A stretch of 34,345 bases of DNA from an uncultured Clostridia bacterium (GCA_934647305.1 CAKUFI010000024.1:1-34345); one strand, 5' to 3'. Shown: positions 7,821 to 14,952, numbered from the stretch's first letter. Numbers and translations: made by a program. The notes: generated by a model from the sequence alone, not told the origin.

Positions 7821-8525
7821 TCAGCGCTTTTCTCCGAAGCGCCGGGCCTGTGCATGGAGCCTGCGCAGCACGTCCGGCAGGGTGAGCGGGTCAAACAGCA
7901 CGATGGAGCCGTAGGGCGCGCCCAGCAGCTGCTCGACTGCGTATCGGCAGACGGCCAGCCTGTCCTCAAGGCGCGCGATATTGACCTCGCCCTGCAGCCC
8001 GTCGGCCAGCCGCGCGGCGATTTCATCGTTTATATTGGCGTATATCGCCAGCAAAAGTTCCCCGATTTCCTCCGGATAGCGGGTGTAAAACAGCCCCTGC
8101 TCCACGCCCTGAGCAATGATCTCGCCGAGCAGCGGCCGCGCGTTGTCCATCAGCGCCCGCTTGACGCACTCGCGGATCTGCAGGCTGCCCTGTGCGTAGC
8201 CCACTCGCAGAATCAGCCCGGCGAAGTCCATGTTGTCCTCCCGCCAGGGCAGGCCGCGCGCAAACAGCAGGTTCAGCCGCTCGACCGCGTCCCCCTCGCA
8301 GGCGGACACCGCGCGCGTCAGCTCGCTGCGCTCAGTCAGCGTGCGCTGCGCGGTCAGTGCCTCGAGCAGCGCCAGTTTCGAGTCAAAATAATGGTAAAAG
8401 CCGCCCTTGGAGCACTTCAGCTCGTCCAGTATGTCCTGTATCGAGGTGTTCTCATAGCCCTTCTGGTCAAAGAGCCTTTCCGCGCACTCCAGGATGCGGC
8501 CGCGTCTTTCGTCGCCCTTCTTCAT
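7821..8525 (-). CDS. TetR/AcrR family transcriptional regulator
   Basis: A 234-residue regulator. The N-terminal HTH is clear (RILECAERLFDQKGYENTS at 10-28, then IQDILDELKCSKGGFYHYF at 29-47), followed by an all-helical ligand-binding and dimer domain with no recognisable specificity. AGGAG precedes the ATG. The promoter at 8563-8592 has an inverted repeat between its -35 and -10 boxes, which suits autorepression, and the amidase downstream would then respond to the same signal (inference). Confidence 0.9.
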   Translation of the reverse strand: MKKGDERRGRILECAERLFDQKGYENTSIQDILDELKCSKGGFYHYFDSKLALLEALTAQRTLTERSELTRAVSACEGDAVERLNLLFARGLPWREDNMDFAGLILRVGYAQGSLQIRECVKRALMDNARPLLGEIIAQGVEQGLFYTRYPEEIGELLLAIYANINDEIAARLADGLQGEVNIARLEDRLAVCRYAVEQLLGAPYGSIVLFDPLTLPDVLRRLHAQARRFGEKR

Positions 8526-8562
8526 TCGTCTTCTCCTCTTTCAATGCCGTTCGTGTACCTCT

Positions 8563-8592
8563 ATTATATGAAAACCGACCGGGGTTTGTCAA
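8563..8592 (-). promoter_or_regulatory. Strong promoter with inverted repeat, for tetR-amidase
   Basis: Minus strand: -35 TTGACA (8587-8592), 18-nt spacer, -10 TATAAT (8563-8568). The spacer contains AAACCGACCGGGGTTT (8572-8587), an inverted repeat with 5-bp arms and a nearly symmetric centre, well placed for TetR-type repression. Confidence 0.8.
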
Positions 8593-8885
8593 TATAAATA
8601 CCCACTGGAATCCCACTGCCGCTGGGTTCAGGCTCAGGCCTCTGAGCGCGAGGCTTGAGTCTTTATCGCTGCGCGGTACTGTGCGCGATGCAGCCAGTGG
8701 AACCGGGCACTGCCCGGCCCCTTACCCTTTCTAACGCGGTCCCGTGGGTGCGTTCTGAGAGGGATACGTTCCGATCAAGCCAGCTTTTGGTGGTCGGAAG
8801 GAGACGGGGCAATTCCAACTGAACCACGGGATTAGCAGGTTACAACTGCCTCGGGCGAGGTGTGGGTGAAGCGCCGAAAGGCGCT

Positions 8886-9344
8886 CAGACTGTCGAAAAA
8901 CTCGGGAGAGCTCGAGAGGGCCGCGGCCCTTTCGACCGGACAGTGCCCGGCTCCACTTGCTACCGCGGGTTCTGGCGACGAATTCGGAAACCATAGATTC
9001 AAGTTCCCGAATTCTCCGAATCCACGGAATTTTCCGTGGATTGACGGTCGGCATTGCCGACTCGGGCAGTGTAAATATGCAGCGTGGGCACGGGGCGATT
9101 TTTGCGCCGGAAAATCTCATTTTCCAGAGAAAAAATCGTTTCCTTGCAGGCTCCGCGCCCGAAAAATCTTCGATTTTTAGCGGAGACTGGTGAGGGTGGC
9201 AGGGAGGCTGAAAACCCTTTGGGTTTTCAGGTTTCGCCCTTGGCGAAACTGCCGACGGCTCAAATCGTAGATTTGAGGCGCGGCACCTGGCCGGGGAGCT
9301 TGCTTCCCCGTCCACCAGCTTGTCAAAACTTTTTTGACAAGCTG
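8886..9344. mobile_element. MITE-like insertion inside L3
   Basis: A 459-bp block flanked by identical 16-bp direct copies of AGCGCCGAAAGGCGCT (8870-8885 and 9345-9360). The ends are related in inverted orientation: CAGACTGTCGAAAAAC at the left and CAGCTTGTCAAAAAAG read inward from the right (12 of 16 match). It has no plausible gene inside but carries one complete three-hairpin unit and a hairpin chain. Confidence 0.55.
8936..9061 (-). repeat. Three-hairpin unit, copy a
   Basis: Palindrome CCGGACAGTGCCCGG (8936-8950), linker CCACTTGCTACCGCGGG, conserved-loop hairpin with stems 8980-8991 and 9003-9014, perfect palindrome AATCCACGGAA (9019-9029)/TTCCGTGGATT (9032-9042), then GTCGGCATTGCCGAC (9047-9061). 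Confidence 0.85.
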
Positions 9345-9360
9345 AGCGCCGAAAGGCGCT
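9208..9360. repeat. Chain of consecutive perfect hairpins
   Basis: CTGAAAACCC-TTT-GGGTTTTCAG (9208-9230), GTTTCGCC-CTT-GGCGAAAC (9231-9249), CTCAAATC-GTA-GATTTGAG (9259-9277), a CGGGG/CCCCG hairpin (9292-9310), a 13-bp stem CAGCTTGTCAAAA with loop CTT (9316-9344), then AGCGCC-GAAA-GGCGCT (9345-9360). Arms are unrelated, and most loops are 3 nt. Confidence 0.8.
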
Positions 9361-9514
9361 TTCGCAGGGCAGGCGAGGGTGCGGCGAAAAGCAGCACCTC
9401 TGGCCTTGCGCTCGCCGCTCTTGCGGGGCACATGTCCGAGTTTTCTGCAGGCGTACTCACGGCCGATGCGCACGCATAGGATAGCAATGCGCGAAAGCGA
9501 GGGAGGGTATGGCG

Positions 9515-10378
9515 ATGAGCGAGTGGAGCGGACTGCCGGCAAGCGTGAGGATGCGCACGGGCGAGCTGCCTGGGGACGCGACCGAGGTGCGGCTGCGGGC
9601 AGGGCAGAGAGTCGAGGTACGCGCGCCGGGGCGAAGTCTGCTCTGCGGCGAGGCGATGAGCGCGCAGGAGGTGCGTGCGGCGGTGGACGAGATGGCGCGG
9701 CGCTCGCTTTACGCCTGGGAGGAGGAGCTCAAGGAAGGTTATTTCACGCTGCAGGACGGCTGCCGTGTGGGGGTCGGCGGGCGGTTTGCGGTTCGGGAGG
9801 GCCGGATCGAGGCCCTGACGCACATTTCCTCGGCGGCGGTGCGGCTGGCACGTGCGGTAAAGGGGTGCGCCCAGCCGCTGCTCGAGCGCCTGTGTCCGGG
9901 CGGCAGGGTGCAAAGCGCGCTGATTCTGTCGCCGCCGGGCCTGGGCAAGACCACGCTGCTGCGCGATTTGGCGCGCTGCCTGTCGGCAGGGGAGGACGGC
10001 TGGCCCGCCTGCCGGGTGGGACTGGCCGACGAGCGATGCGAGTTGGCGGCCTGCCGGGGCGGCGTGCCCACGCTGGACGTCGGCCCGCGCACGGACGTGT
10101 ACGAGGCCTGCCCCAAAAGCCTGGCTATCCCGCGCATGGTGCGGGCGCTGGGCTCCGACGTGATCGTGACCGACGAGCTGGGACAAGCGCAGGACGCGGC
10201 GTGCGTGCTGGACGCGCTCCGGTGCGGGGTGCGGGTGATTGCCTCGGCCCACGCGCGCACGCTCGAGGAGGCCATGCAGCGGCCGGTGCTGCGCGAGCTG
10301 CTCGCGGCGAAGGCGTTTGACGCGGTGGTCGAGCTGAGCGGCAGGCCCGGTCAGGTGCGCCGGGTGGCGCGGCTATGA
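9515..10378 (+). CDS. spoIIIAA: Stage III sporulation protein AA (ATPase)
   Basis: The ATPase of the SpoIIIA-SpoIIQ channel that links mother cell and forespore, related to secretion ATPases. Walker A is SPPGLGKTT at residues 139-147 and Walker B VIVTDE at 216-221; the DERCELAAC segment at 172-180 is typical of the family. The ATG at 9515 is preferred because GGAGG (9502-9506) is 8 nt upstream; the ATG at 9509 is only 2 nt away. The product has 287 residues, slightly short of the usual 300 or more. It heads the operon, and its stop overlaps the next start. Confidence 0.93.
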   Translation: MSEWSGLPASVRMRTGELPGDATEVRLRAGQRVEVRAPGRSLLCGEAMSAQEVRAAVDEMARRSLYAWEEELKEGYFTLQDGCRVGVGGRFAVREGRIEALTHISSAAVRLARAVKGCAQPLLERLCPGGRVQSALILSPPGLGKTTLLRDLARCLSAGEDGWPACRVGLADERCELAACRGGVPTLDVGPRTDVYEACPKSLAIPRMVRALGSDVIVTDELGQAQDAACVLDALRCGVRVIASAHARTLEEAMQRPVLRELLAAKAFDAVVELSGRPGQVRRVARL

Positions 10379-10806
10379 GCGCTCGTCTGTTCGCGGCGCT
10401 GCTGCTGATCGCGCTGGGCGCGGTTTCAGGCAGGCTGGCGGGCGAACGCGTGCGGCGCAGGGCGCGGGCGCTGGACGAGCTGGCCTGCGATATGGAGCGC
10501 CTGAAGACCGCCATGCTGCAGGAACGCCTGCCGCTGGACGAGGCGCTTGAGCGCTGCAAAAGTCCGCTTCTGCGCGGGCAGGAGGGGGAAGACTGCCTCA
10601 CCGGGGACGATCAGGCGCTGCTGAGCGACCTTCTTGGGCATCTGGGTCAGGGAACCGCCGCCGATCAGGCGCTGCTCCTTCCCCGCATGCAGGCGCGCCT
10701 TCGCGAGGCCCGCGACCAGGCAAACGCCCGCTATCTCACCCTCGGCCGCCTCTATCCCTCCCTCGGCGCGCTGGCCGCCCTCGCGCTGGCGCTGGCGTTC
10801 ATCTAG
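10375..10806 (+). CDS. spoIIIAB: Stage III sporulation protein AB
   Basis: A 143-residue mother-cell membrane protein with a hydrophobic segment at each end (about 5-22 and 127-143) and a helical middle, LDELACDMERLKTAMLQERLPLDEAL, characteristic of SpoIIIAB, which resembles GspF-type secretion proteins. It is shorter than the usual 170 residues. The start overlaps the spoIIIAA stop by 4 bases (ATGA). A 484-bp repeat island, not spoIIIAC, follows directly. Confidence 0.9.
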   Translation: MSARLFAALLLIALGAVSGRLAGERVRRRARALDELACDMERLKTAMLQERLPLDEALERCKSPLLRGQEGEDCLTGDDQALLSDLLGHLGQGTAADQALLLPRMQARLREARDQANARYLTLGRLYPSLGALAALALALAFI

Positions 10807-10810
10807 GGGG

Positions 10811-11066
10811 GACGTTCGAGAGGCCGCCTTTTTGACCGGGCAGTGCCCGGTTCCACTGGCTGCCGCGCATCCTGTCGACGACTGTCGGCCGCCATAGATT
10901 AAAGCGGCCGAACTCTGCGGATTTCCAGAATCTTTCTGGAAATCACAGGTCGGCGTTGCCGACTCGCGCTGCCGCCGGATAAAAAACGAATCTGTCGGCC
11001 ATAAATCAGAGCTTCAGGATTCTTCGCGGTCGGAGGACTCAGGGTGGCTGCCCCATAAGGAGTGTA
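10811..11066. repeat. Three-hairpin unit, copy b, plus partial second unit
   Basis: Minus-oriented unit at 10836-10963: CCGGGCAGTGCCCGG, linker, hairpin CGGCCGC (10886-10892)/GCGGCCG (10904-10910), perfect palindrome GATTTCCAGAA (10920-10930)/TTCTGGAAATC (10934-10944), GTCGGCGTTGCCGAC (10949-10963). A degraded conserved-loop hairpin follows at 10987-11021. The left edge (10811-10835) matches part of repeat D. Confidence 0.85.
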
Positions 11067-11209
11067 GAACCACTCAGTCGCTTTCAGCGACAGCTCCCCT
11101 TTCAGGGTAGACACATTGAGCCTCCCATGAAAGGGGAGGTGCCTGCGAAGCAGGCGGAGGGGTTTGGAAACGCAGAATTCGGGAACTCCAATCTATGGTT
11201 CCCAAATTC
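11067..11209. repeat. CCCCTCAGTC-type repeat R2 and conserved-loop hairpin
   Basis: R2 (11067-11165) has GTCGCT-TTC-AGCGAC, a CCTCCC/GGGAGG hairpin and GCCTGC-GAA-GCAGGC, ending GGCGGAGGGGTT. It is followed by a hairpin with stem GAATTCGGGAAC (11175-11186)/GTTCCCAAATTC (11198-11209, one A-C mismatch) and loop TCCAATCTATG. The rest up to 11290 holds linker and degraded palindromes, then the spoIIIAC ribosome site. Confidence 0.75.
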
Positions 11210-11290
11210 GTCGATAGAACCGGCGGGAGCAGGTGGGGCCGAGCACTGCCCGGTGGCAGTCGGCTCTGTCAACAAGTTGGAGGTAAACGC

Positions 11291-11488
11291 ATGTCTGTAT
11301 CACTGGTGTTTCGGATTGCCGCGATCGGCATACTGGTTTCGGTGCTCTCGCAGGTGCTCACCCGCGCCGGGCGGGAGGACATCGCCACACTGACCACGCT
11401 GGCCGGGCTGGTGGTGGTGCTGCTGATGGTGGTGAACCTGATCGGGGAGTTTTTCACCTCGGTGCAGGCCATCTTCAACCTGTACTGA
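11291..11488 (+). CDS. spoIIIAC: Stage III sporulation protein AC
   Basis: A 65-residue membrane protein with two hydrophobic helices separated by TRAGREDIATLTTLAG, the expected layout and length for SpoIIIAC, part of the membrane base of the feeding-tube channel. The start is fixed by TTGGAGGT ending 7 nt upstream. An open frame reaches further back to 11195, but that stretch is repeat sequence. spoIIIAD begins 2 bp after the stop. Confidence 0.92.
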   Translation: MSVSLVFRIAAIGILVSVLSQVLTRAGREDIATLTTLAGLVVVLLMVVNLIGEFFTSVQAIFNLY

Positions 11489-11490
11489 CC

Positions 11491-11883
11491 ATGGCGGCGG
11501 TGCAGGTTGCGGCGCTGTGCGTGGCGGGGGCGCTGCTGTGCGCGGCGCTCCGGGCGCAGAAGCCCGAGATGGCCATGGTGTGTGCACTGGCGACCGGGCT
11601 GGCGGCGCTGATGGGATGCCTGGACGGCCTGAGCGGCGCGGTGCAGGCCGTGCAGACGCTCTCCGGCCGGAGCGGGCTGCCCGAGGACTCGACCCAGGTG
11701 CTGATCCGGGCGACCGGCGTGGCGCTCCTGAGCGATTTCGCCGCCCAGCTCTGCCGCGACGCGGGGGAGAGCGCCCTCGCCGGACGGGTCGAGCTGGCCG
11801 GGCGGGTGACGCTGCTCACCCTGGCTGCGCCCCTGCTGATCGGCCTGACCGCCCAGCTCACAAGCCTTCTTCCGGCAGGCTAG
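11491..11883 (+). CDS. spoIIIAD: Stage III sporulation protein AD
   Basis: A 130-residue integral membrane protein, the partner of SpoIIIAC, with hydrophobic segments at about 5-20, 28-42 and 105-125 and the family-typical GVALLSDFAAQLCRDAGESALAGRVELAGR at about 76-105. Translationally coupled to spoIIIAC. A 353-bp repeat island separates it from spoIIIAE. Confidence 0.92.
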   Translation: MAAVQVAALCVAGALLCAALRAQKPEMAMVCALATGLAALMGCLDGLSGAVQAVQTLSGRSGLPEDSTQVLIRATGVALLSDFAAQLCRDAGESALAGRVELAGRVTLLTLAAPLLIGLTAQLTSLLPAG

Positions 11884-12236
11884 GCCGGGCAGTGCCCGGT
11901 TCCACTTGCTGCCGGTCGGCAGTGCCGACAGCCGGTTGCTGCCGCATAGGCCAAGCGTACCCTTCGGCCATAAATCAGAGCCTCAGGGTACTTCGTGGTC
12001 GAAGGACTCGGGGTGACTGCCCCACAAGGGCTGCGAACCCCTCAGCCGCTTTCAGCGACAGCTCCCCTTTCAGGGAAGCCGGGTGCGGACTCAGCCTGCC
12101 GACGCAGCATTCGGGGAATCACATCTCTTTGCCCCGAAACTGCAGCGGATCAAGGTGTTTTCCGGGAGAGCTCGAGAGGCGCCTTTTTAAAAAGGCGGCC
12201 TCTCGAACGTCCCCACCGTTTCCCCGGAGGTGTGCT
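11884..12236. repeat. Repeat island between spoIIIAD and spoIIIAE
   Basis: Contains CCGGGCAGTGCCCGG right after the stop codon, GTCGGCAGTGCCGAC, a minus-oriented conserved-loop hairpin (GTACCCTTCGGC 11957-11968; GCCTCAGGGTAC 11980-11991), a CCCCTCAG fragment (12036-12076), and repeat D copy 2 (12107-12166). It ends in a hairpin CGAGAGG-C-GCCTTTTT (12173-12188)/AAAAAGGC-GG-CCTCTCG (12189-12205). The spoIIIAE ribosome site CGGAGG is at the right end. Confidence 0.75.
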
Positions 12237-13352
12237 ATGCGGAAAGTGTGGATTGTGCTCGTCGTGCTCCTGGCGCTGCTGTGCGGCGGGGCGCGGGGCG
12301 AGGAGGCGGGGCAGGGCACGCCGGAGGCAGTCGTGGACTCGCTGGAGCTGTCCGGGTGGCAGGAGGAAGCGGACTTCGACGTGCGGGGACTGATACTGGA
12401 TCTGTGCGCGAAGCCGGAGGCGGTCGACTGGCAGGGGCTTTTGAGCCTGGCGAAGGCGCGGCTGCGGGAGGCGGTGGCGTTTGCGCCGGGCGCGCTGCTG
12501 AGCCTGACGATTCCGGCGATCCTGTGCGCGCTGAACCGGCGGTTTCTGTCGGGCGAGCTGGCGCAGGCGGCGCAGCTTGTGTGCTTTCTGGGCGAGGCGC
12601 AGGCGCTCATCGCGCTGTTTCTGGGCGAGCTGGCCTCGGCGCGCGTGGCGATCGAGCGGGTGGGCGGGCTGACGGAGAAGGTGTATCCGGTGCTGCTGAC
12701 CCTGCTGTCGATGACCGGCGGGAACGCGGCGGCAGGGGTGATGCGCCCGCTGTACGCCTTTTTGAGCGGCGCGCTGTCCTCAGGCCTGTATCGCTCGGCG
12801 TTCGTGCTGGCCTCGTGCGCGGCGGCGGTGGCGGCGGCGGGGCGGCTGAGTCCGGACGTGCGGCTGCACGGACTATTAAAGCTGCTGACCTCGGTCTCAG
12901 GCTACCTGACCGGCGCGTGCATGACCGCCTTTCTGGCGATACTGACCGCGGGCGGGCTGTTGGGGGCGACGCGCGACGGCGTGACGATCCGCGCGGCCAA
13001 GTACGCGATCGACAGCCTGCTGCCGGTGGTGGGCGGCGAGGTGGCCGGGGCGATGGACGCGGTGACGCTGAGCGCGGCGCTGGTCAGGAACGCGGCGGGG
13101 ATTACCGGCCTCGTGCTGATGCTGGGCGTGTGCCTGGCCCCGATTGCGCGGGTGGTGGCCTGCATGCTGATCTGCCGGGTGGCGGGGGCGCTGGTCGAGC
13201 CGCTGCACGCCGGGGAAATCAGCGCCTGCCTTCAGGACTTCTCGAGCGTGCTGCGCATCCTGCTGATCGCGCTGTGTGCCTGCGCGGTGCTGTTCGTGAT
13301 CCTGGTGGGCGCGACGCTTCGGGCGGGCGCGCTGGTGTTTTCGCTGAGGTAA
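12237..13352 (+). CDS. spoIIIAE: Stage III sporulation protein AE
   Basis: A 371-residue polytopic membrane protein, the largest membrane component of the SpoIIIA channel. A cleavable-type signal sequence (residues 1-21) precedes a short extracellular region and about seven hydrophobic segments from residue 80 on. The segment GGLLGATRDGVTIRAAKYAIDSLLPVVGGEV (about 238-268) is the family hallmark. The start ATG 12237 follows CCGGAGG by 7 nt. Length is near the usual 380-400. Confidence 0.92.
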   Translation: MRKVWIVLVVLLALLCGGARGEEAGQGTPEAVVDSLELSGWQEEADFDVRGLILDLCAKPEAVDWQGLLSLAKARLREAVAFAPGALLSLTIPAILCALNRRFLSGELAQAAQLVCFLGEAQALIALFLGELASARVAIERVGGLTEKVYPVLLTLLSMTGGNAAAGVMRPLYAFLSGALSSGLYRSAFVLASCAAAVAAAGRLSPDVRLHGLLKLLTSVSGYLTGACMTAFLAILTAGGLLGATRDGVTIRAAKYAIDSLLPVVGGEVAGAMDAVTLSAALVRNAAGITGLVLMLGVCLAPIARVVACMLICRVAGALVEPLHAGEISACLQDFSSVLRILLIALCACAVLFVILVGATLRAGALVFSLR

Positions 13353-13364
13353 GGAGGAATGACC

Positions 13365-13523
13365 ATGCTGACGGAAACGGTGGCCAGCCTGTGCGCGCTG
13401 TCGGCCTTATCAGCGCTGTGCGGACTGCTGCTGCCCGAAAGGCGGCGGGAGCAGCTCTCCCTGATCACGGGTCTGCTCTGCGCTGGGGCGATTGCGCGGC
13501 TGGCCGCGATGTGGGCGCGGTAG
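13365..13523 (+). CDS. spoIIIAF: Truncated SpoIIIAF-like protein (membrane part only)
   Basis: A 52-residue gene in the spoIIIAF position, with AAGGAGG 7 nt before the ATG and spoIIIAG just after. Two hydrophobic segments flank LLLPERRREQLSLITGLL, which lines up with the first 50 residues of SpoIIIAF (family pattern LLLP-x-K/R-rich-GLL). The extracellular ring-building domain that normally follows (about 150 residues) is absent, and there is no leftover coding sequence because the stop is followed at once by the spoIIIAG ribosome site. This looks like a stable deletion rather than a frameshift. Confidence 0.75.
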   Translation: MLTETVASLCALSALSALCGLLLPERRREQLSLITGLLCAGAIARLAAMWAR

Positions 13524-13532
13524 GAGGTGGCT

Positions 13533-13919
13533 ATGACGGGCGAGTTCATGCGCCGGGTGCGCAGGCTTCAATGGCCGGTGATCGCGGCGCTTGCGCTGGC
13601 GTGCGTGCTGGTGCTCTCGGCGGGCGGGGAACGGGCGAGCGAACCGGCGCAGACCGGCACGGAGCTGGAAACGCGCCTGGAGCGGGTGCTCTCGGCCATT
13701 GAGGGGACGGGGAAGGTGCGCGTGATGATCCGCGAGGAGAGCCGCGCCGAGGTCTCCGCATTTGCCCCGCAGCAGGAGCCGTCGGCCGAGGGCGTGGTGA
13801 TCGTGTGCGAGGGCGCGGACGACCTTCGGGTGCGCCTGGCGCTGGAGCAGGCCGCGCAGGCGCTGCTCGGCGTGCCCTGCAGCCGTATTCAGGTAGTCAA
13901 AATGGAGGAGGGAAGCTGA
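13533..13919 (+). CDS. spoIIIAG: Stage III sporulation protein AG, short form
   Basis: A 128-residue protein with one N-terminal membrane helix (about 15-30) and a ring-building-motif domain: LETRLERVLSAIEGTGKVRVMI, then EGVVIVCEGADD and ALLGVPCSRIQVVKM. In the channel SpoIIIAG forms a large ring. Family members usually exceed 180 residues; the insertion between the first strand and EGVVIV is cut to about 20 residues here. The ATG at 13533 follows GGAGG by 5 nt. A GTG at 13527 overlaps that site. Confidence 0.88.
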   Translation: MTGEFMRRVRRLQWPVIAALALACVLVLSAGGERASEPAQTGTELETRLERVLSAIEGTGKVRVMIREESRAEVSAFAPQQEPSAEGVVIVCEGADDLRVRLALEQAAQALLGVPCSRIQVVKMEEGS

Positions 13920-14401
13920 TGAACTGGCTGGATCTTCAGGCCCGCAGGCGGGTGTGCGCCTCGGCGCTGTCGCTTTTGCTCTTTGCGCTGGTGTGCGCCA
14001 TCCTGTGCCTGCCCAGGGTCGAGGAGCCTGCCGCCCAGGTCACGGCCCCTGCCGAAACCGTCGATCAGTTTCGCCTGAGCCGCGACCAGCTCCGCGCGCA
14101 GGAGTGCGATCAGCTGCGCAAGCTGCTGGATGACCCCGCGACCGGCTCCGCCATCCGCGCCCGCGCCCAGGAACGCCTGATGAACCTGATGCAGTGGGCC
14201 GAGACCGAGGCCGACCTGGAGGAAATCCTCGAAAAGCGCGGCTTTGAATGCGTGCTGGTCAGCGTGCATCAGGACTCCGCAAACGTGCTCGTGCGCACCG
14301 ACTCGCTGACCCAGGCCGACGCGGCGCTCATCCTCGAGCTGACCGCCCGCCAGACCGGGCTCACCGGCGGCGCGATCAAGATCATTCCGGTGGAAAAATA
14401 A
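13919..14401 (+). CDS. spoIIIAH: Stage III sporulation protein AH
   Basis: A 160-residue protein with one membrane helix (about 14-31) and an extracellular YscJ/FliF-like domain (about 85-157, LEEILEKRGFECVLVSVHQD through GGAIKIIPVEK) that pairs with forespore SpoIIQ across the intermembrane space. The ATG overlaps the spoIIIAG stop (TGATGA), and GGAGGGAAG is the ribosome site. It is shorter than the 218 residues of Bacillus subtilis. It ends the operon and is followed by a terminator. No spoIIQ is in the window. Confidence 0.92.
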   Translation: MNWLDLQARRRVCASALSLLLFALVCAILCLPRVEEPAAQVTAPAETVDQFRLSRDQLRAQECDQLRKLLDDPATGSAIRARAQERLMNLMQWAETEADLEEILEKRGFECVLVSVHQDSANVLVRTDSLTQADAALILELTARQTGLTGGAIKIIPVEK

Positions 14402-14402
14402 A

Positions 14403-14433
14403 CAGGCGCCCCCGGGCAAAGGGGCGCTGTTTT
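14403..14433 (+). terminator. Intrinsic terminator of the spoIIIA operon
   Basis: GCGCCCC (14406-14412) pairs with GGGGCGC (14421-14427), extended by CA/TG, then GTTTT. It begins directly after the spoIIIAH stop codon. Confidence 0.85.
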
Positions 14434-14594
14434 CAGGCCTCTCAGGCGGAGGCGGCAGCCTCGCGCAAGCCTTCATAGCTCTCGCGGGGCACAAGCCCGA
14501 GTCCTCCGACCGCGGAGTACCCTGAGGCTCCAATCTATGGCCGAAGGGTACGTGCGATCCCAGCGGCAGCGAGTGGGTGTCGGTCCTGCCGACC
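14434..14594. repeat. Repeat trailer fragment with conserved-loop hairpin
   Basis: Holds GAGGCGGCAGCCTCG and CTCGCGGGGCACAAGCCCGAG (trailer of the long repeat), then a hairpin GTACCCTGAGGC (14517-14528)/GCCGAAGGGTAC (14540-14551) with a 2-nt internal loop and loop TCCAATCTATG, then GTCGGTCCTGCCGAC. The same trailer arrangement is at 21030-21145. Confidence 0.7.
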
Positions 14595-14952
14595 GGCTGC
14601 GGCCGCCAAAGGGGCCAGGGGAGCTTGCGATTGCTCCCCTAGGCCCCCTTGGAACCCCCTTACCCTTTCTAACGCGTTCTTGTGGTTCGGCTCTGAGGAA
14701 GATACGTTTCTGTCGGGCCAGTTTTTGGTGGTCGGAAGGAGACGGGGTGACTCCAACTGAACCACGAGATCAGCAGAGATGAAGTGCCTTGGGTGAGGCG
14801 TGGGTGAAGCGCCGAAAGGCGCTTTCGGGAGGCAGGTGGGGGCGGCGGGAGGCGGGTGCTTCTGGCCTTGTGTCCGTCACTCTCGCGGGGCACATGCCCG
14901 AAGTTTCCGCAAACGAAGAACCCAGCCGCTCCAATTTATGACGGTTGGGTTC
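14595..14952. repeat. Composite long repeat, copy L4
   Basis: Opens with a long hairpin in which CCAAAGGGGCC-AGGGGAGC pairs with GCTCCCCT-AGGCCCCCTTGG. The core, GAAA-loop hairpin and trailer follow, ending in GAACCCAGCCG (14918-14928)/CGGTTGGGTTC (14942-14952, one G-T pair) around loop region CTCCAATTTATGA. Confidence 0.8.

Larger units (their letters stand above)
8695..9443. repeat. Composite long repeat, copy L3, split by an insertion
   Basis: The left part (8695-8885) runs from CCGGGCACTGCCCGG (8703-8717) through the core to the GAAA-loop hairpin. The right part (9345-9443) resumes with the same hairpin and the trailer TTCGCAGGGCAGGCGAGG and CTTGCGGGGCACATGTCCGAG. Joining 8885 to 9361 restores the order seen in copies L2, L4, L6 and L7. 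Confidence 0.75.

Noticed and set aside
8800..8850. tRNA D-arm-like motif TGGTTCAGTTGG on the minus strand of the long repeats
   Set aside because: It matches a D-arm pattern, but no T-arm, anticodon arm or acceptor stem can be placed around it in any copy.
9465..9480. Possible sigma-E type -10 (CATAGGAT) upstream of spoIIIAA
   Set aside because: A sigma-E promoter is expected for this operon, but the -35 region at the proper distance is not convincing and the -10 has two changes.
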